64,000 nt of DNA, taken from positions 44,752-108,751 of the forward strand of contig CAZNOG010000013.1 of the NCBI GenBank assembly GCA_964574635.1, read 5' to 3'. Origin of the DNA: CAZNOG01 sp964574635 (GTDB lineage: Bacteria > Bacteroidota > Bacteroidia > Flavobacteriales_D > Cryomorphaceae). The position numbers were made by a program, and so were the translations under genes. Of this stretch, positions 8,421 to 17,287 are shown piece by piece (within the stretch, counting starts at the first letter, position 1; each line of letters begins with the position of its first letter). The notes under the pieces were generated by a model. That model ran no database searches. It was not told where the DNA came from and saw only the letters and a program-made list of their open reading frames with translations.

Positions 8421-10466
8421 ATGAAATTGGAGAATTACGTACTTGGAAACTGGATTACCGGATCGGGAGAGGGCACGGTTCTCGAGAACGCCGTGACCGG
8501 AGAAGCAATCGCCACCGCCTCGACGGAAGGGCTGGATTTTGCGGAAATCCTCAAATACGGAAGGGAAATCGGCAATCCGGCGCTCAGGAAAATGACCTTT
8601 CACGAGAGAGGGCGCATGATCAAAGCCCTCGCGCTGTTCCTGCACGGCAAAAAAGACAAATACTACGACATCAGCTACCAGACCGGCGCCACGAAAACCG
8701 ACGGCTGGATAGACATCGAAGGGGGCATAGGAAACCTCTTCGCGTACTCCAGCTTGCGCCGACAATTTCCGGATGAAAGCTATTTCGTGGACGGCGACAT
8801 GGCGCCCCTTTCCAAATCGGGATCGTTCATCGGTCACCACATCATGGTGCCCAAAGAAGGAGTCGCCGTACACATCAACGCGTTCAACTTCCCCATCTGG
8901 GGCATGTTGGAAAAAATCGCCGTCAACCTCCTGGCGGGAGTGCCGGCCGTGGTGAAACCGGCCACCATCACTTCCTACCTCACCCAGGCCATGGTGCGCG
9001 ACATCGCCGAGAGCGGAATCCTTCCGGTCGGCGCCTTGCAACTCCTCGTCGGTTCGGCCAACGGCTTGCTCGATCACGTGGAATCCCAAGACGTGGTGAC
9101 CTTCACGGGATCGGCGTCCACCGGAAAGAAACTGAGGGCCACCCCGAGAATACTCGAAGAATCCGTGCCGTTCAACTTGGAGGCCGATTCCCTCAATGCG
9201 GCCGTCCTCGGACCGGACGTAGAAGTCGACAGCCCGGAATTCGAAATTTTCATCAAGGAAGTGCACAGGGAAATGACCGTAAAGAGCGGTCAAAAATGTA
9301 CGGCGATCCGCCGCATTCTCGTTCCCGAAAACATGGTCGAAGACGTCCAAACCGCTTTGGCGAACCGGCTGTCGAAAACGACCATCGGCGACCCGAGAAG
9401 GGAAGGCGTTCGCATGGGATCCCTCGCCGGAAAAACCCAACTCGCCGAAGTACGCAACCGCGTACAGGAATTGATGGGGAGCTCGGAACTCGTATACGGC
9501 GACCCGGAACAAGTGGACCTCCTCTCCGGCGACGCGGACAACGGGGCCTTCATCTCACCCATCCTGCTGCTGAACGACGAACCTTTCGGAAAAACCGCCA
9601 CCCACGAAGTGGAAGCCTTCGGTCCCGTGAGCACCCTCCTGCCCTACAAGTCTCTCGGCGACGCGGTGGAGATCACCAAAATGGGAAAGGGCTCTCTGGT
9701 GTGCAGCTTGACTACTTACGACGATAAAATCGCGAGAGCCTTCACATTGGGTGCCGCCAGCCACCACGGAAGGATTCTCGTGCTCAACCGCGATTGCGCC
9801 AAGGAGAGCACCGGACACGGTTCTCCCATGCCCCTACTAGTACACGGCGGACCCGGACGGGCCGGCGGCGGGGAAGAGCTCGGCGGCGTACGGGGTGTGA
9901 GACACTACATGCAGAGAACGGCCATTCAAGGGTCGCCCACAACGCTGACCAAAATCACTTCAGAGTATCAAATCGGGGCGCATCGAAACGAATCCAAGAT
10001 TCACGTGTTTAGAAAACACTTCGAAGAGCTCGAAGTGGGCGACACCGTGTTTACACACAAACACACCGTCACCGAAGCGGACATCGTAAACTTCGCCAAC
10101 GTGAGTGGAGACAATTTTTATGCGCACATGGATGCCACCTCACTAGACGGCACCATTTTCGAACAACGCGTGGCCCACGGTTATTTCGTGTTGAGTAAGG
10201 CCGCGGGGCTGTTCGTCGATCCCAAAAAAGGACCCGTTTTGTTGAATTACGGTTTGGAAGACTGTCGATTCACCAAGCCGGTGTATCCGGGAATGACCAT
10301 CGGGGTGAAGTTCACGGTCAAACAAAAAATTGCTCAGGAAAAGAGAAGCGAAGACGACGTGGCGAAGGGAATCGTGAAATTTCTGGTGGACGTGTATGAC
10401 GAAACGGGCGAAACCGTTGCCATCGCCACCATCCTGACCATGGTGAAAATGCGTAATCAGGACTGA
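8421..10466 (+). CDS. paaZ: Bifunctional oxepin-CoA hydrolase / 3-oxo-5,6-dehydrosuberyl-CoA semialdehyde dehydrogenase
   Basis: PaaZ opens the oxepin-CoA ring and oxidises the resulting aldehyde in aerobic phenylacetate degradation. At 681 residues the length equals the classical enzyme. Residues ~1-525 form the aldehyde dehydrogenase domain: NAFNFPIWGMLEK, FTGSASTGKKL, catalytic Glu in FNLEADSLNA (~254) and catalytic Cys in SGQKCTAIRR (~292). Residues ~545-681 form the MaoC-type (R)-hydratase domain with NVSGDNFYAHMD (~560-571) and RVAHGYFVLS. No paaABCE monooxygenase, paaK ligase or paaJ thiolase is present in the window, so the pathway must be encoded elsewhere. TACTTTCA about 30 bases upstream may be the -7 element. 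The TerC-family gene starts 1 base after the stop. Confidence 0.93.
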   Translation: MKLENYVLGNWITGSGEGTVLENAVTGEAIATASTEGLDFAEILKYGREIGNPALRKMTFHERGRMIKALALFLHGKKDKYYDISYQTGATKTDGWIDIEGGIGNLFAYSSLRRQFPDESYFVDGDMAPLSKSGSFIGHHIMVPKEGVAVHINAFNFPIWGMLEKIAVNLLAGVPAVVKPATITSYLTQAMVRDIAESGILPVGALQLLVGSANGLLDHVESQDVVTFTGSASTGKKLRATPRILEESVPFNLEADSLNAAVLGPDVEVDSPEFEIFIKEVHREMTVKSGQKCTAIRRILVPENMVEDVQTALANRLSKTTIGDPRREGVRMGSLAGKTQLAEVRNRVQELMGSSELVYGDPEQVDLLSGDADNGAFISPILLLNDEPFGKTATHEVEAFGPVSTLLPYKSLGDAVEITKMGKGSLVCSLTTYDDKIARAFTLGAASHHGRILVLNRDCAKESTGHGSPMPLLVHGGPGRAGGGEELGGVRGVRHYMQRTAIQGSPTTLTKITSEYQIGAHRNESKIHVFRKHFEELEVGDTVFTHKHTVTEADIVNFANVSGDNFYAHMDATSLDGTIFEQRVAHGYFVLSKAAGLFVDPKKGPVLLNYGLEDCRFTKPVYPGMTIGVKFTVKQKIAQEKRSEDDVAKGIVKFLVDVYDETGETVAIATILTMVKMRNQD

Positions 10467-10467
10467 G

Positions 10468-11250
10468 ATGGAATGGGGGTTCGAAGCGCTTACCCAGTGG
10501 GATAAAATCATCGCCCTCGCGACGCTCGTGGTGTTGGAAATCATCTTGGGCATCGACAATATCCTCTTTATTTCGATCGTATCCGAGAAGCTCCCCGAAG
10601 ACCAACGTCCCAAGGCGAGGAAAATCGGATTGGCGCTGGCGCTGATCTTCCGGATCATCCTGCTCATGGGTATCTCGTGGTTGGTGCATTTTACCGACCC
10701 CTTGGTGACGATTCCGATTCCCGACGTTCTGAACGACCTGATCGACCCGGAATTTTCCGGCAGGGATTTGATCCTGCTGGCCGGAGGTATCTTCCTCTTG
10801 GTGAAAACGATCAAGGAAATACACCACAAAGTGGACATGCCCGACCTCGAAGAGACGGTAAAGCGCAAACCCTCGAGTTTCGCCGGGGTGATCGGTATGA
10901 TTCTGTTGGTGGACTTGGTGTTTTCCATCGATTCCATTCTCACCGCGGTGGGTATGGTGCAAGAACTGATCATCATGGTGGTGGCCATCGTGGTGTCGAT
11001 GATCGTCATGTTGGTCTTCGTGAACAAGATCAGCGATTTCATCACCAAGAACCCCGGCATTCAGATGCTGGCCTTGTCCTTCCTCATCCTCATTTCCTTT
11101 ATCCTCATCCTCGACGGATTCGGAAAGCACATCGAAAGAGGATACGTGTACTTCGCATTGTTTTTCTCACTCATGGTGGAAATCCTGAACATCCGCCAAT
11201 CGAAAGTCAACAAACATAAACTACAGGCAAAAGATGGAATCGAAAAGTGA
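10468..11250 (+). CDS. TerC family integral membrane protein
   Basis: 260-residue polytopic membrane protein of the TerC family (manganese/metal export or tellurite resistance associated members). Around seven hydrophobic segments are visible. The two conserved acidic membrane motifs are present: EIILGIDNILFISIV near residue 25 and VDLVFSIDSILTAVG near residue 150, the internal repeat hallmark of the family. A charged cytoplasmic loop (IKEIHHKVDMPDLEETVKRK) separates the halves, and the C-terminus is basic and hydrophilic. It starts one base after paaZ, so it is co-transcribed with it; I see no metabolic logic for that. Its 3' end overlaps the next gene by 17 bases in another frame. The substrate cannot be inferred. 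Confidence 0.88.
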   Translation: MEWGFEALTQWDKIIALATLVVLEIILGIDNILFISIVSEKLPEDQRPKARKIGLALALIFRIILLMGISWLVHFTDPLVTIPIPDVLNDLIDPEFSGRDLILLAGGIFLLVKTIKEIHHKVDMPDLEETVKRKPSSFAGVIGMILLVDLVFSIDSILTAVGMVQELIIMVVAIVVSMIVMLVFVNKISDFITKNPGIQMLALSFLILISFILILDGFGKHIERGYVYFALFFSLMVEILNIRQSKVNKHKLQAKDGIEK

Positions 11251-12010
11251 ATTGGGCGGTGTGGAACTCACCGTGGAAAACGGGGTGGGAACCGTAACTT
11301 TTTCGCACCCGGCCGGCAATTCACTGCCGGGAAAATTACTCAAGGACTTGGCCGTAGCAATCGCTAATGCCGGAGAGGATTCTCGGATTCGAGTGATCGT
11401 GCTGAAGTCGGGAGGAGAACGGGCTTTTTGCGCCGGAGCGAGTTTCGACGAATTGATGTCCATCGCCGACCCGGAAGTGGGAAAGCGGTTTTTTATGGGC
11501 TTCGCCAATGTAATCAACGCCATGCGGAAGGCACCTAAATTCGTCGTGGCCCGCGTGCAGGGAAAAACCGTGGGCGGAGGCGTGGGCTTGGCCGCCGCGG
11601 CCGATTACTGTCTGGCGACGACGTACGCCTCGGTGAAGTTGAGCGAATTGGCCATCGGTATCGGCCCCTTCGTGGTGGGTCCGGCGGTGGAAAGGAAGAT
11701 CGGCGTATCGGCCATGAGCCAACTGGCCATCGACGCCACCGAATGGAGAACCGCGGGATGGGCGAGGGACCGGGGCCTGTTTGCCGACGTGTTTGACGAT
11801 ATACCGAAATTGGACGCCGCAGTGGCAAACCTGACGCAAAAGCTTGCGCAGAGCAACCCCGAAGCGATGAAATTGCTCAAACGAACGTTTTGGAAAGGCA
11901 CCGAAGATTGGGATACCCTGCTGGAAGAGCGCGCGGCCATGAGCGGTACCCTCGTGCTGGGTGAGTTTACCCGAACGGCGATAGAACAGTTCAGATCCGC
12001 GCGAGCGTAA
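11234..12010 (+). CDS. Enoyl-CoA hydratase/isomerase family protein
   Basis: 258-residue crotonase-fold protein. The oxyanion-hole segments are clear: ERAFCAGASFDEL (~57-69) and GKTVGGGVGLAAAADY (~98-113). The first catalytic Glu position is kept in KLSELAIGIGPFV, but where classical hydratases carry the second Glu (A-M-E-M) this protein reads AMSQLAID, so it may be an isomerase or other crotonase rather than a hydratase. It overlaps the TerC gene by 17 bases and forms the end of the paaZ-terC-crotonase operon. Its presence beside paaZ suggests a part in phenylacetate or fatty acyl-CoA breakdown (a PaaF/PaaG-like step), which is inference from context. A variant of the dispersed GT-rich element follows 13 bases after its stop codon. 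Confidence 0.85.
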   Translation: MESKSELGGVELTVENGVGTVTFSHPAGNSLPGKLLKDLAVAIANAGEDSRIRVIVLKSGGERAFCAGASFDELMSIADPEVGKRFFMGFANVINAMRKAPKFVVARVQGKTVGGGVGLAAAADYCLATTYASVKLSELAIGIGPFVVGPAVERKIGVSAMSQLAIDATEWRTAGWARDRGLFADVFDDIPKLDAAVANLTQKLAQSNPEAMKLLKRTFWKGTEDWDTLLEERAAMSGTLVLGEFTRTAIEQFRSARA

Positions 12011-12023
12011 ATTTCCCCTTTCA

Positions 12024-12042
12024 GTAACACCCACAAAACCCC
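12024..12042 (-). repeat. Dispersed GT-rich element, copy 2 (16/19)
   Basis: On the minus strand it matches GGGTTTTTGTGGGTGTGGC at 16 of 19 positions and is again preceded by a GGGCGGTG flank. It lies in the 130-bp gap between the crotonase gene and the PAS/phosphatase gene. Confidence 0.6.
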
Positions 12043-12140
12043 TAAAAACCACCGCCCGTAGACGCCCCTAGGTGTCGGAGAAATACGGACTTTGGACGCA
12101 AGGTAGAGGCGAAGAATAACTTTTGGCGCATGGAAGGCGT

Positions 12141-14354
12141 ATGATTGCACGCATTCATAGCCACATGTCACACTTCATTTCTAAAATTGCTTCAAAGATT
12201 TTCCTGTTCTTTATGGGTACCGTGCTCTGCCTGTCGGCATATTTCATCACGACCGCCTATTTCAAGGGAATCGAAAGAGGAGAACAAGCGGAAATCGAAA
12301 GACTGGAGAGCATCGCCAAGACTTTTTCCCTGGCGGTGCAATGGCCGATCGAACGGGAAGCCACCCCGCTGAGGGCCAGTGCGGAGTTGCAGGATGAGTT
12401 CCGCTCACGGATCGTCCACATGATCGACAACGTGAACCGCACCAACGGGCTGGATCCGGGCCTCCACGTGGCGCTGTACTTTATCAAATCGGATTCTTGG
12501 GAGATCATCTCCGCCGACGGCAATCCTACAGAAGTACAGAAGGAACACATTTACAACGGATTAATCGCCACCGACCACAGCAACCCCGAAGCACAGCGCA
12601 GCATTGGACTCGCGGAAGGCGAAGTGTTTTACGCCACGCCTTTGCAACTGAATCAGTTTCCGGAAGTGCAAGGGTACATCTATATCCAAGGCGATACCTC
12701 TTTGCAGGAAGCCAAAGCCAAAGAGCTCATTCTTCAGCGCGTCGCCATCTTTTCGTTGGTGATTTTGGGCATTGCGATTCTCGGATACCGAACGCTTCGA
12801 AAGATTTTCGCCCACGAGGTGAAAAGCCGAAACAAATTGATTGAATACGCCCGCCTCGCCGATGAGCGAAACGCGGAGCTGGAAACGCTCTCCTTCGTTT
12901 TGGAACGAAGTGAAAACTTGATCTTGCTGGCCGACAGCAAGGGGCGAATCGAATGGCTGAACAAAGGCGAACAGCGCAAAAACAACTATTCCAGGGAAGA
13001 GCTCGACGAATTTATCGGTCGGGAACTGGCGGAAGTGAGCCAGTACCCCAAGATTCAGGAAGTCATCGATAAGGTGGTATCGACCAAGGAAAAATACGTG
13101 TACGAGGCAAAGAGCTTCGACGAAAATAAGCGGGAATTTTGGGCGAGCACCACCGTAACTCCCATCCTGGACGAAAATGGCGAAGTGTCGAAACTCCTTT
13201 TCATCGACGCCGATATCACGAAATTGAAGATCGCGGAAAGAGAGATTTCCAAGCTGGCGCAATTCCCCAAGGAATTCACCAAACCCGTGATGCGTTTCGG
13301 TGCGGACGGATTGGTGATGTACGCCAACGACGCCGGAAAGGAATTGATCACCAAGTGGGGAGGACAATTGAATTCGCACCTCCGAAACAAGAACGTGCTC
13401 AAAATCTTGAGCGAGGTACGCGCGGATGGCAGGGACAAGGACGTGAACATCGAACTCGAAAACCGCATTTACAGGCTGCATCTCCACCCGGTGATGAACG
13501 AAGACTACGTAAACGTTTACGCCGAAGACATCACCGAAGCGCACGGCGACCAGAGCGATTACCGCGCCAAGGCCTTGCAACTGGAGCAGCACAACCTCAA
13601 CATCACCGACAGCATCAACTACGCGAGGAGGATTCAATCGGCGATTATTCCAGGCGAAGACGAAGTGAGGAGATACTTCAAGGATTCCTTCGTCATGTCG
13701 AAACCGAAAGACATCGTAAGCGGTGATTTCATTTGGCTGAAAGAAGCGGTGCCCAACGAAGAGTACTTGGTGGCCTTGGCCGATTGCACCGGTCACGGAG
13801 TGCCCGGCGCCATGATGTCGATCGTGGGGCACAGCCTTCTGAACGAGATCGTGGAAAACGAAAACATCACCGATCCGGCGACCATCTTGGAACGCCTCAA
13901 CACAGAAATCATCCGCTCGTTGCGGCAAAAAACCAACGCCGATTCCAGCGACGGCATGGACGTAAGCATCACAAAAATCAACGTCAAAACCCGGACCGTC
14001 GTCTTCGCGGGCGCCTACCAGCCCATCTATTGGATCAACGGTAAACTCAATGTCCTTAAAGGCGATCGACAGCCCATCGGTGGACTGCACCACGACACCA
14101 ATCGGAAGTTTACCAACCACGAGTTCAAATTTTCCAAAGGCGACGCCCTGTACTTCGCCAGCGATGGATTCGCCGATCAGTTCGGCGGAGAAGAAGACAA
14201 GAAATTCTTGTCCCGTCGTTTGGTCGAACTCCTGCACCGAAACCACCGTTACAGCATGCAGGCCCAATCCACCATCTACAAAAACGCTTTTGAAAGCTGG
14301 AGAAAAGGTCGTGATCAGGTGGACGACGTGTCCCTCATGGGCATCAAATTCTAA
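12141..14354 (+). CDS. Membrane PAS-PP2C (SpoIIE-type) serine phosphatase
   Basis: Sensor-like regulatory phosphatase of 737 residues. TM1 at about 18-40 (IFLFFMGTVLCLSAYFIT), an extracytoplasmic domain to about 195, TM2 (VAIFSLVILGIAILGYRTL) and a helical linker. Two PAS-like modules follow (about 250-365 with SENLILLADSKGRIEWLNKG, and about 375-470). The C-terminal PP2C/SpoIIE domain has the metal-binding motifs VSGDFIW, LADCTGHGVPGAMMS, DSSDGMDVS, FASDGFADQFGG and VDDVSL. Such proteins dephosphorylate anti-sigma-factor antagonists or other Ser/Thr targets; no such partner is encoded nearby. I prefer ATG 12141 (GGAAGG just upstream, though close) over TTG 12123 and ATG 12165. Identity of the domains is firm, the signal unknown. 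Confidence 0.88.
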   Translation: MIARIHSHMSHFISKIASKIFLFFMGTVLCLSAYFITTAYFKGIERGEQAEIERLESIAKTFSLAVQWPIEREATPLRASAELQDEFRSRIVHMIDNVNRTNGLDPGLHVALYFIKSDSWEIISADGNPTEVQKEHIYNGLIATDHSNPEAQRSIGLAEGEVFYATPLQLNQFPEVQGYIYIQGDTSLQEAKAKELILQRVAIFSLVILGIAILGYRTLRKIFAHEVKSRNKLIEYARLADERNAELETLSFVLERSENLILLADSKGRIEWLNKGEQRKNNYSREELDEFIGRELAEVSQYPKIQEVIDKVVSTKEKYVYEAKSFDENKREFWASTTVTPILDENGEVSKLLFIDADITKLKIAEREISKLAQFPKEFTKPVMRFGADGLVMYANDAGKELITKWGGQLNSHLRNKNVLKILSEVRADGRDKDVNIELENRIYRLHLHPVMNEDYVNVYAEDITEAHGDQSDYRAKALQLEQHNLNITDSINYARRIQSAIIPGEDEVRRYFKDSFVMSKPKDIVSGDFIWLKEAVPNEEYLVALADCTGHGVPGAMMSIVGHSLLNEIVENENITDPATILERLNTEIIRSLRQKTNADSSDGMDVSITKINVKTRTVVFAGAYQPIYWINGKLNVLKGDRQPIGGLHHDTNRKFTNHEFKFSKGDALYFASDGFADQFGGEEDKKFLSRRLVELLHRNHRYSMQAQSTIYKNAFESWRKGRDQVDDVSLMGIKF

Positions 14355-14380
14355 ACGGTTCCCTTTCTTGTCTCACTTGG

Positions 14381-14424
14381 CGGGGCGCCGCGGTGGAATC
14401 GCCGCGAGGCCCCGGCCCTATTTT
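14381..14424 (+). terminator. GC-rich hairpin terminator
   Basis: CGGGGCGCCGCGG (14381-14393) pairs with CCGCGAGGCCCCG (14402-14414) at 11 of 13 positions around an 8-base loop, followed by GCCCTATTTT. It lies 27 bases after the phosphatase stop codon. The T-tract is weak but the stem is very stable. Confidence 0.6.
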
Positions 14425-14571
14425 GCGCGAAAAAATCTCCAACGGCGAAGTGAAATCTTTGTATATTCAAGCGATTTATTACCTTCCATCGTCGTTACGC
14501 GCCCCAGCTTGGGCAGATGAAAATTCAACACGACCGGAGGTGCCCATCGTTGAAAGCAAAATTGGTTGAAC

Positions 14572-16554
14572 ATGCATTTGGAGATTCTTAACAAACTCAG
14601 ATCTTTACTCGAATCTGAAGACGTCCTGGCGGCGAGGCGGGAGTTCAACAGCCTCAAATCACAATTCAATAGCCTTCCTCTGGAAGACCCGACCGTCACC
14701 AACGAAAAAACGGAAAACCAAGACGACGCACCCACCGGAACCGGTGAAACTGCCCCCGAGGGTCAATCTCCCGCCGAGGAAGCGGATCGGACGATGACCG
14801 ACGGAGTTGAAGAGGCGGACGATGCCCTCGAAAAGGCTCCCCAAGCGGAAGCACCCGCACCGGTAGAACCCACCACTCCACCCGCGGAATCGGAAGCCGG
14901 CGAAACCGCGACGGCAGACGTCCAAGACGAAAAAACCGAAAAAACCGAAGAGGCGCCCAAAGAACCCGCTTCGGCAGCTTCCAAAAGCGAAACGGGAGAA
15001 GACGGCGGAAAGAGTTCAGACGGTGGGGCGGCGGCCATCGACCCGGTGGCCATCATGGGCGAATTCCGAAACGTGGTAAACGCTTTCAACGAAAAGCTCA
15101 AGCAAACGCGGGAGGCCCGGGAAAAAATCGAAAAAGAAACCATCGCCATCGCCAAGGACCTCCTCGACGAGATGAAAACCCTCGTAGAAGACGAAGAGAA
15201 CATCGGCAAAGCCTTCTCGCGATTCAACGCCATTCAAGCGCGGTGGAAGTCGCTGCCCAAAGTGAGCAACGACATGTACCGCGACCTGAATTCGGAGTAC
15301 AACAAGTACCTCGAGAAGTTCTTCTACAACATCAACATTTACAAAGAGCTCAAAGAACTCGACCTCAAGCGCAACTTGGAAAAGAAAATCGCGGTGCTCG
15401 AAAACCAGAAGAAACTGCTCGATCAGAACGACATCCGACTTTTGGAAGTGGAGGTGCGCATGAACCAAGACTTGTGGAACGAAATCGGACCGACCTTCCG
15501 CGAAGATTGGGAAAAACTGAAAGACGAATTCTGGAGCGTGACGCGCAGCATTTACGGCCGCATCCAAGACTTCTACACCGAGCAGCGCAAAGAGCAAGAA
15601 AAAAACCTCGAGAAGATGAAAACCATTCTCGAGTCCACCCGTAAGGTCGTCGATCTCAACCTGAAATCGACCAAAAAGTGGCACGAAAAATCCGAGCAAA
15701 TCAAGGAGCTGCAAAAAGAATGGAAAATGGTGGGTTTCGTGCCGCGAAAAGACTCCAAGGAACTCGTCAAGGAATTCAGATCCCTGTGCGATCAATTCTT
15801 CGATGAGAAGCGGGCCTTCCACACGGCTTTGAAAAAAGAGCAAGACGCCAACCGCGACGCCAAAGAAGCCCTGATCAAAGAGGCCGAAGCCCTGAAAGAC
15901 AGCGAAGACTGGCAGGAAACCACACGGGAACTCATCGCCCTACAAGAGAAGTGGAAATCCATAGGTCCCGCCTTCCAACGCGATGAAAACCGCTTATGGA
16001 AGCGCTTCCGCGCGGCGTGCAACCACTTTTTCAACAGGAGAAACGAGTTCCGCGACGGCAGGGAGAGCCGAGAAAAAGAAAATCTGGAAAAGAAACTCGC
16101 CTTGATGGAAGAGTTGGATGCGTTCGACGTCAAATCGGTAGAGGACCCCATGGCGAGCCTGAAATCCTTCAGCGACCGATGGAGGGAAATCGGCCATGTA
16201 CCCATCAAGGAAAAGAAAAAAATCGACGATCGATTCGACAAGGCGCTGAACGCCAAATACAAGGAACTCAACATCGATCGCGAACAATTGAGGCGACTCA
16301 AGTTCGAAGAGCACGTCGAAGACCTCAAGGAGAGCAAAAAAAGCGAGCACCTACTGCGGAAGGAAGAAGACATCGTCCGCAGCAAAATATCCCGCTTGGA
16401 AAGCGAAATTCACCAACTGGAAAACAACATGGGATTCTTCGCCGACACCAAAGGCGCGGAAAAGTTCAAGAAAGATATTCAGAGCAAAATCGACGACGCG
16501 AGGTCCAAAATCGCCGAACTCATGGATCAAATCCAAATATTGAGAAACGCGTGA
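14572..16554 (+). CDS. DUF349 repeat protein with acidic N-terminal region
   Basis: 660-residue, almost entirely hydrophilic helical protein. Residues ~1-40 are helical, ~45-165 are a low-complexity Glu/Ala/Pro/Thr linker, and from ~170 about five DUF349 modules follow, each centred on a W-x-x-x/G motif: ARWKSLPKVSN, DLWNEIGPTFRED, EWKMVGFVPRKD, KWKSIGPAFQRD and RWREIGHVPIKE. The C-terminus (~600-660) is a coiled coil (ISRLESEIHQLENNMGFFAD). No signal peptide, so cytoplasmic. DUF349 proteins are widespread in Bacteroidota; I know of no established biochemical function. The ATG at 14572 is preferred over a TTG two codons upstream. The stop overlaps a GTG that starts the next small gene, implying co-translation. 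Confidence 0.88.
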   Translation: MHLEILNKLRSLLESEDVLAARREFNSLKSQFNSLPLEDPTVTNEKTENQDDAPTGTGETAPEGQSPAEEADRTMTDGVEEADDALEKAPQAEAPAPVEPTTPPAESEAGETATADVQDEKTEKTEEAPKEPASAASKSETGEDGGKSSDGGAAAIDPVAIMGEFRNVVNAFNEKLKQTREAREKIEKETIAIAKDLLDEMKTLVEDEENIGKAFSRFNAIQARWKSLPKVSNDMYRDLNSEYNKYLEKFFYNINIYKELKELDLKRNLEKKIAVLENQKKLLDQNDIRLLEVEVRMNQDLWNEIGPTFREDWEKLKDEFWSVTRSIYGRIQDFYTEQRKEQEKNLEKMKTILESTRKVVDLNLKSTKKWHEKSEQIKELQKEWKMVGFVPRKDSKELVKEFRSLCDQFFDEKRAFHTALKKEQDANRDAKEALIKEAEALKDSEDWQETTRELIALQEKWKSIGPAFQRDENRLWKRFRAACNHFFNRRNEFRDGRESREKENLEKKLALMEELDAFDVKSVEDPMASLKSFSDRWREIGHVPIKEKKKIDDRFDKALNAKYKELNIDREQLRRLKFEEHVEDLKESKKSEHLLRKEEDIVRSKISRLESEIHQLENNMGFFADTKGAEKFKKDIQSKIDDARSKIAELMDQIQILRNA

Positions 16555-16853
16555 CAAACGGCAAGCGCATATACGCATACAAATTGACGCTGCCGGCTTT
16601 AGCGGCCGCTTTGATTTTCCTCGTCGTTTCCTGCGGCAATCCTCCCCCGCCCGAGACCGATCAACCGCTGATTCACGAAGGGATGTCGGTGGAAGAGTTG
16701 AAGGAAATTTTGGGTGCGCCCGACAGCATTTATCCCGGCGGCACGGTCTACGACGCCAACACCGAGACCACGAAGAAAGTGGAAAGGTGGATGTATCCGA
16801 AAAGGAATGTTCTGGTGATCGACGATACCGTCAAGAGTCCGGCCATTCACTGA
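16551..16853 (+). CDS. Small BamE/SmpA-like lipoprotein
   Basis: 100-residue lipoprotein starting at GTG 16551, which overlaps the DUF349 stop by 4 bases. The signal is basic (NGKRIYAYK) then hydrophobic (ALAAALIFLVVSC) with the lipidated Cys at about residue 29. The mature part holds IHEGMSVEELKEILGAPDSI, the 'G-M-(S/T)-x-x-E-(V/L)-x-x-x-L-G-x-P' pattern of SmpA/OmlA (BamE-like) domains, then a strand-rich end (KVERWMYPKRNVLVIDD). BamE proteins stabilise the outer-membrane beta-barrel assembly complex, but many small lipoproteins share the motif, so the role here is open. Easily missed because the reading frame is open far upstream through the DUF349 gene; the start is fixed by the signal peptide. 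Confidence 0.75.
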   Translation: MTNGKRIYAYKLTLPALAAALIFLVVSCGNPPPPETDQPLIHEGMSVEELKEILGAPDSIYPGGTVYDANTETTKKVERWMYPKRNVLVIDDTVKSPAIH

Positions 16854-16891
16854 CCGATGGCGTGGCGTGCGATGGACGCGTAGGGTTTTTT

Positions 16892-16910
16892 GGGTTTTTG
16901 TGGGTGTGGC
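16892..16910 (+). repeat. Dispersed GT-rich element, copy 3 (perfect)
   Basis: Exact GGGTTTTTGTGGGTGTGGC, in the space between two convergent genes. With its flanks (TAGGGTTTTTT before, TTGGGG after) the strand carries four G-runs of three or more and could fold as a G-quadruplex. Confidence 0.85.
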
Positions 16911-16989
16911 TTGGGGAAATCCCGATACCCGCTGTCGGAGCGGTTCAAAACCGTTCCCAACCGAACTCCGGCATTTGCCGAAGCGGCGA

Positions 16990-17235
16990 TCAATTCAGGT
17001 GAAGCAGGTTGATGCTTTCCAAATGCGCCTCCGATTCGAAGATGTTTTCCACCGCCCGGATGTACTGCACCTTCCTGTCGAATCGATAACTCACCTCCAC
17101 GTAAAATCCGAACAGATCGTAAATCATGATCCTCGCCCCGTTGTGACTGCTACGCTCGTCCAAAAACTTGCCGTATTTGGTCAAAAGGCTCGCCTTCCCG
17201 TCGAAGTTTAAGCCGTTAAAGTCTAAAAGTGTCAT
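16990..17235 (-). CDS. Small uncharacterised protein
   Basis: 81-residue soluble protein of unknown function: opening TLLDFNGLNFDGKASLLTKY, middle RIMIYDLFGFYVEVSYRFD, end SEAHLESINLLHLN. It has no signal peptide or membrane segment and a mixed alpha/beta look. The start at ATG 17235 is chosen because GAAAGGG lies just before it and a good Bacteroidota promoter (17256-17287) places the transcript start about 15 bases upstream; the longer frame to 17286 would begin inside the promoter. It is monocistronic and divergent from the phosphate transporter. I do not recognise the family, but the clean promoter, ribosome binding site and codon usage support a real gene. Confidence 0.65.
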   Translation of the reverse strand: MTLLDFNGLNFDGKASLLTKYGKFLDERSSHNGARIMIYDLFGFYVEVSYRFDRKVQYIRAVENIFESEAHLESINLLHLN

Positions 17236-17255
17236 AGCCCTTTCCATTTCTTCTG

Positions 17256-17287
17256 CAAATATAGCGCGCGTTTCGACGAATGTCAAT
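17256..17287 (-). promoter_or_regulatory. Bacteroidota-type promoter
   Basis: On the minus strand ATTG (17287-17284), a 20-base spacer, then TATATTTG (17263-17256), an exact TAnnTTTG. It sits 21 bases before the ATG of the small gene ending at 16990 and is one of the clearest promoters in the window. Confidence 0.6.

Noticed and set aside
12561..14267. 568-codon open frame opposite the PAS/PP2C phosphatase
   Set aside because: Antisense shadow: the sense frame has all PP2C motifs, and this frame has none and no start context.
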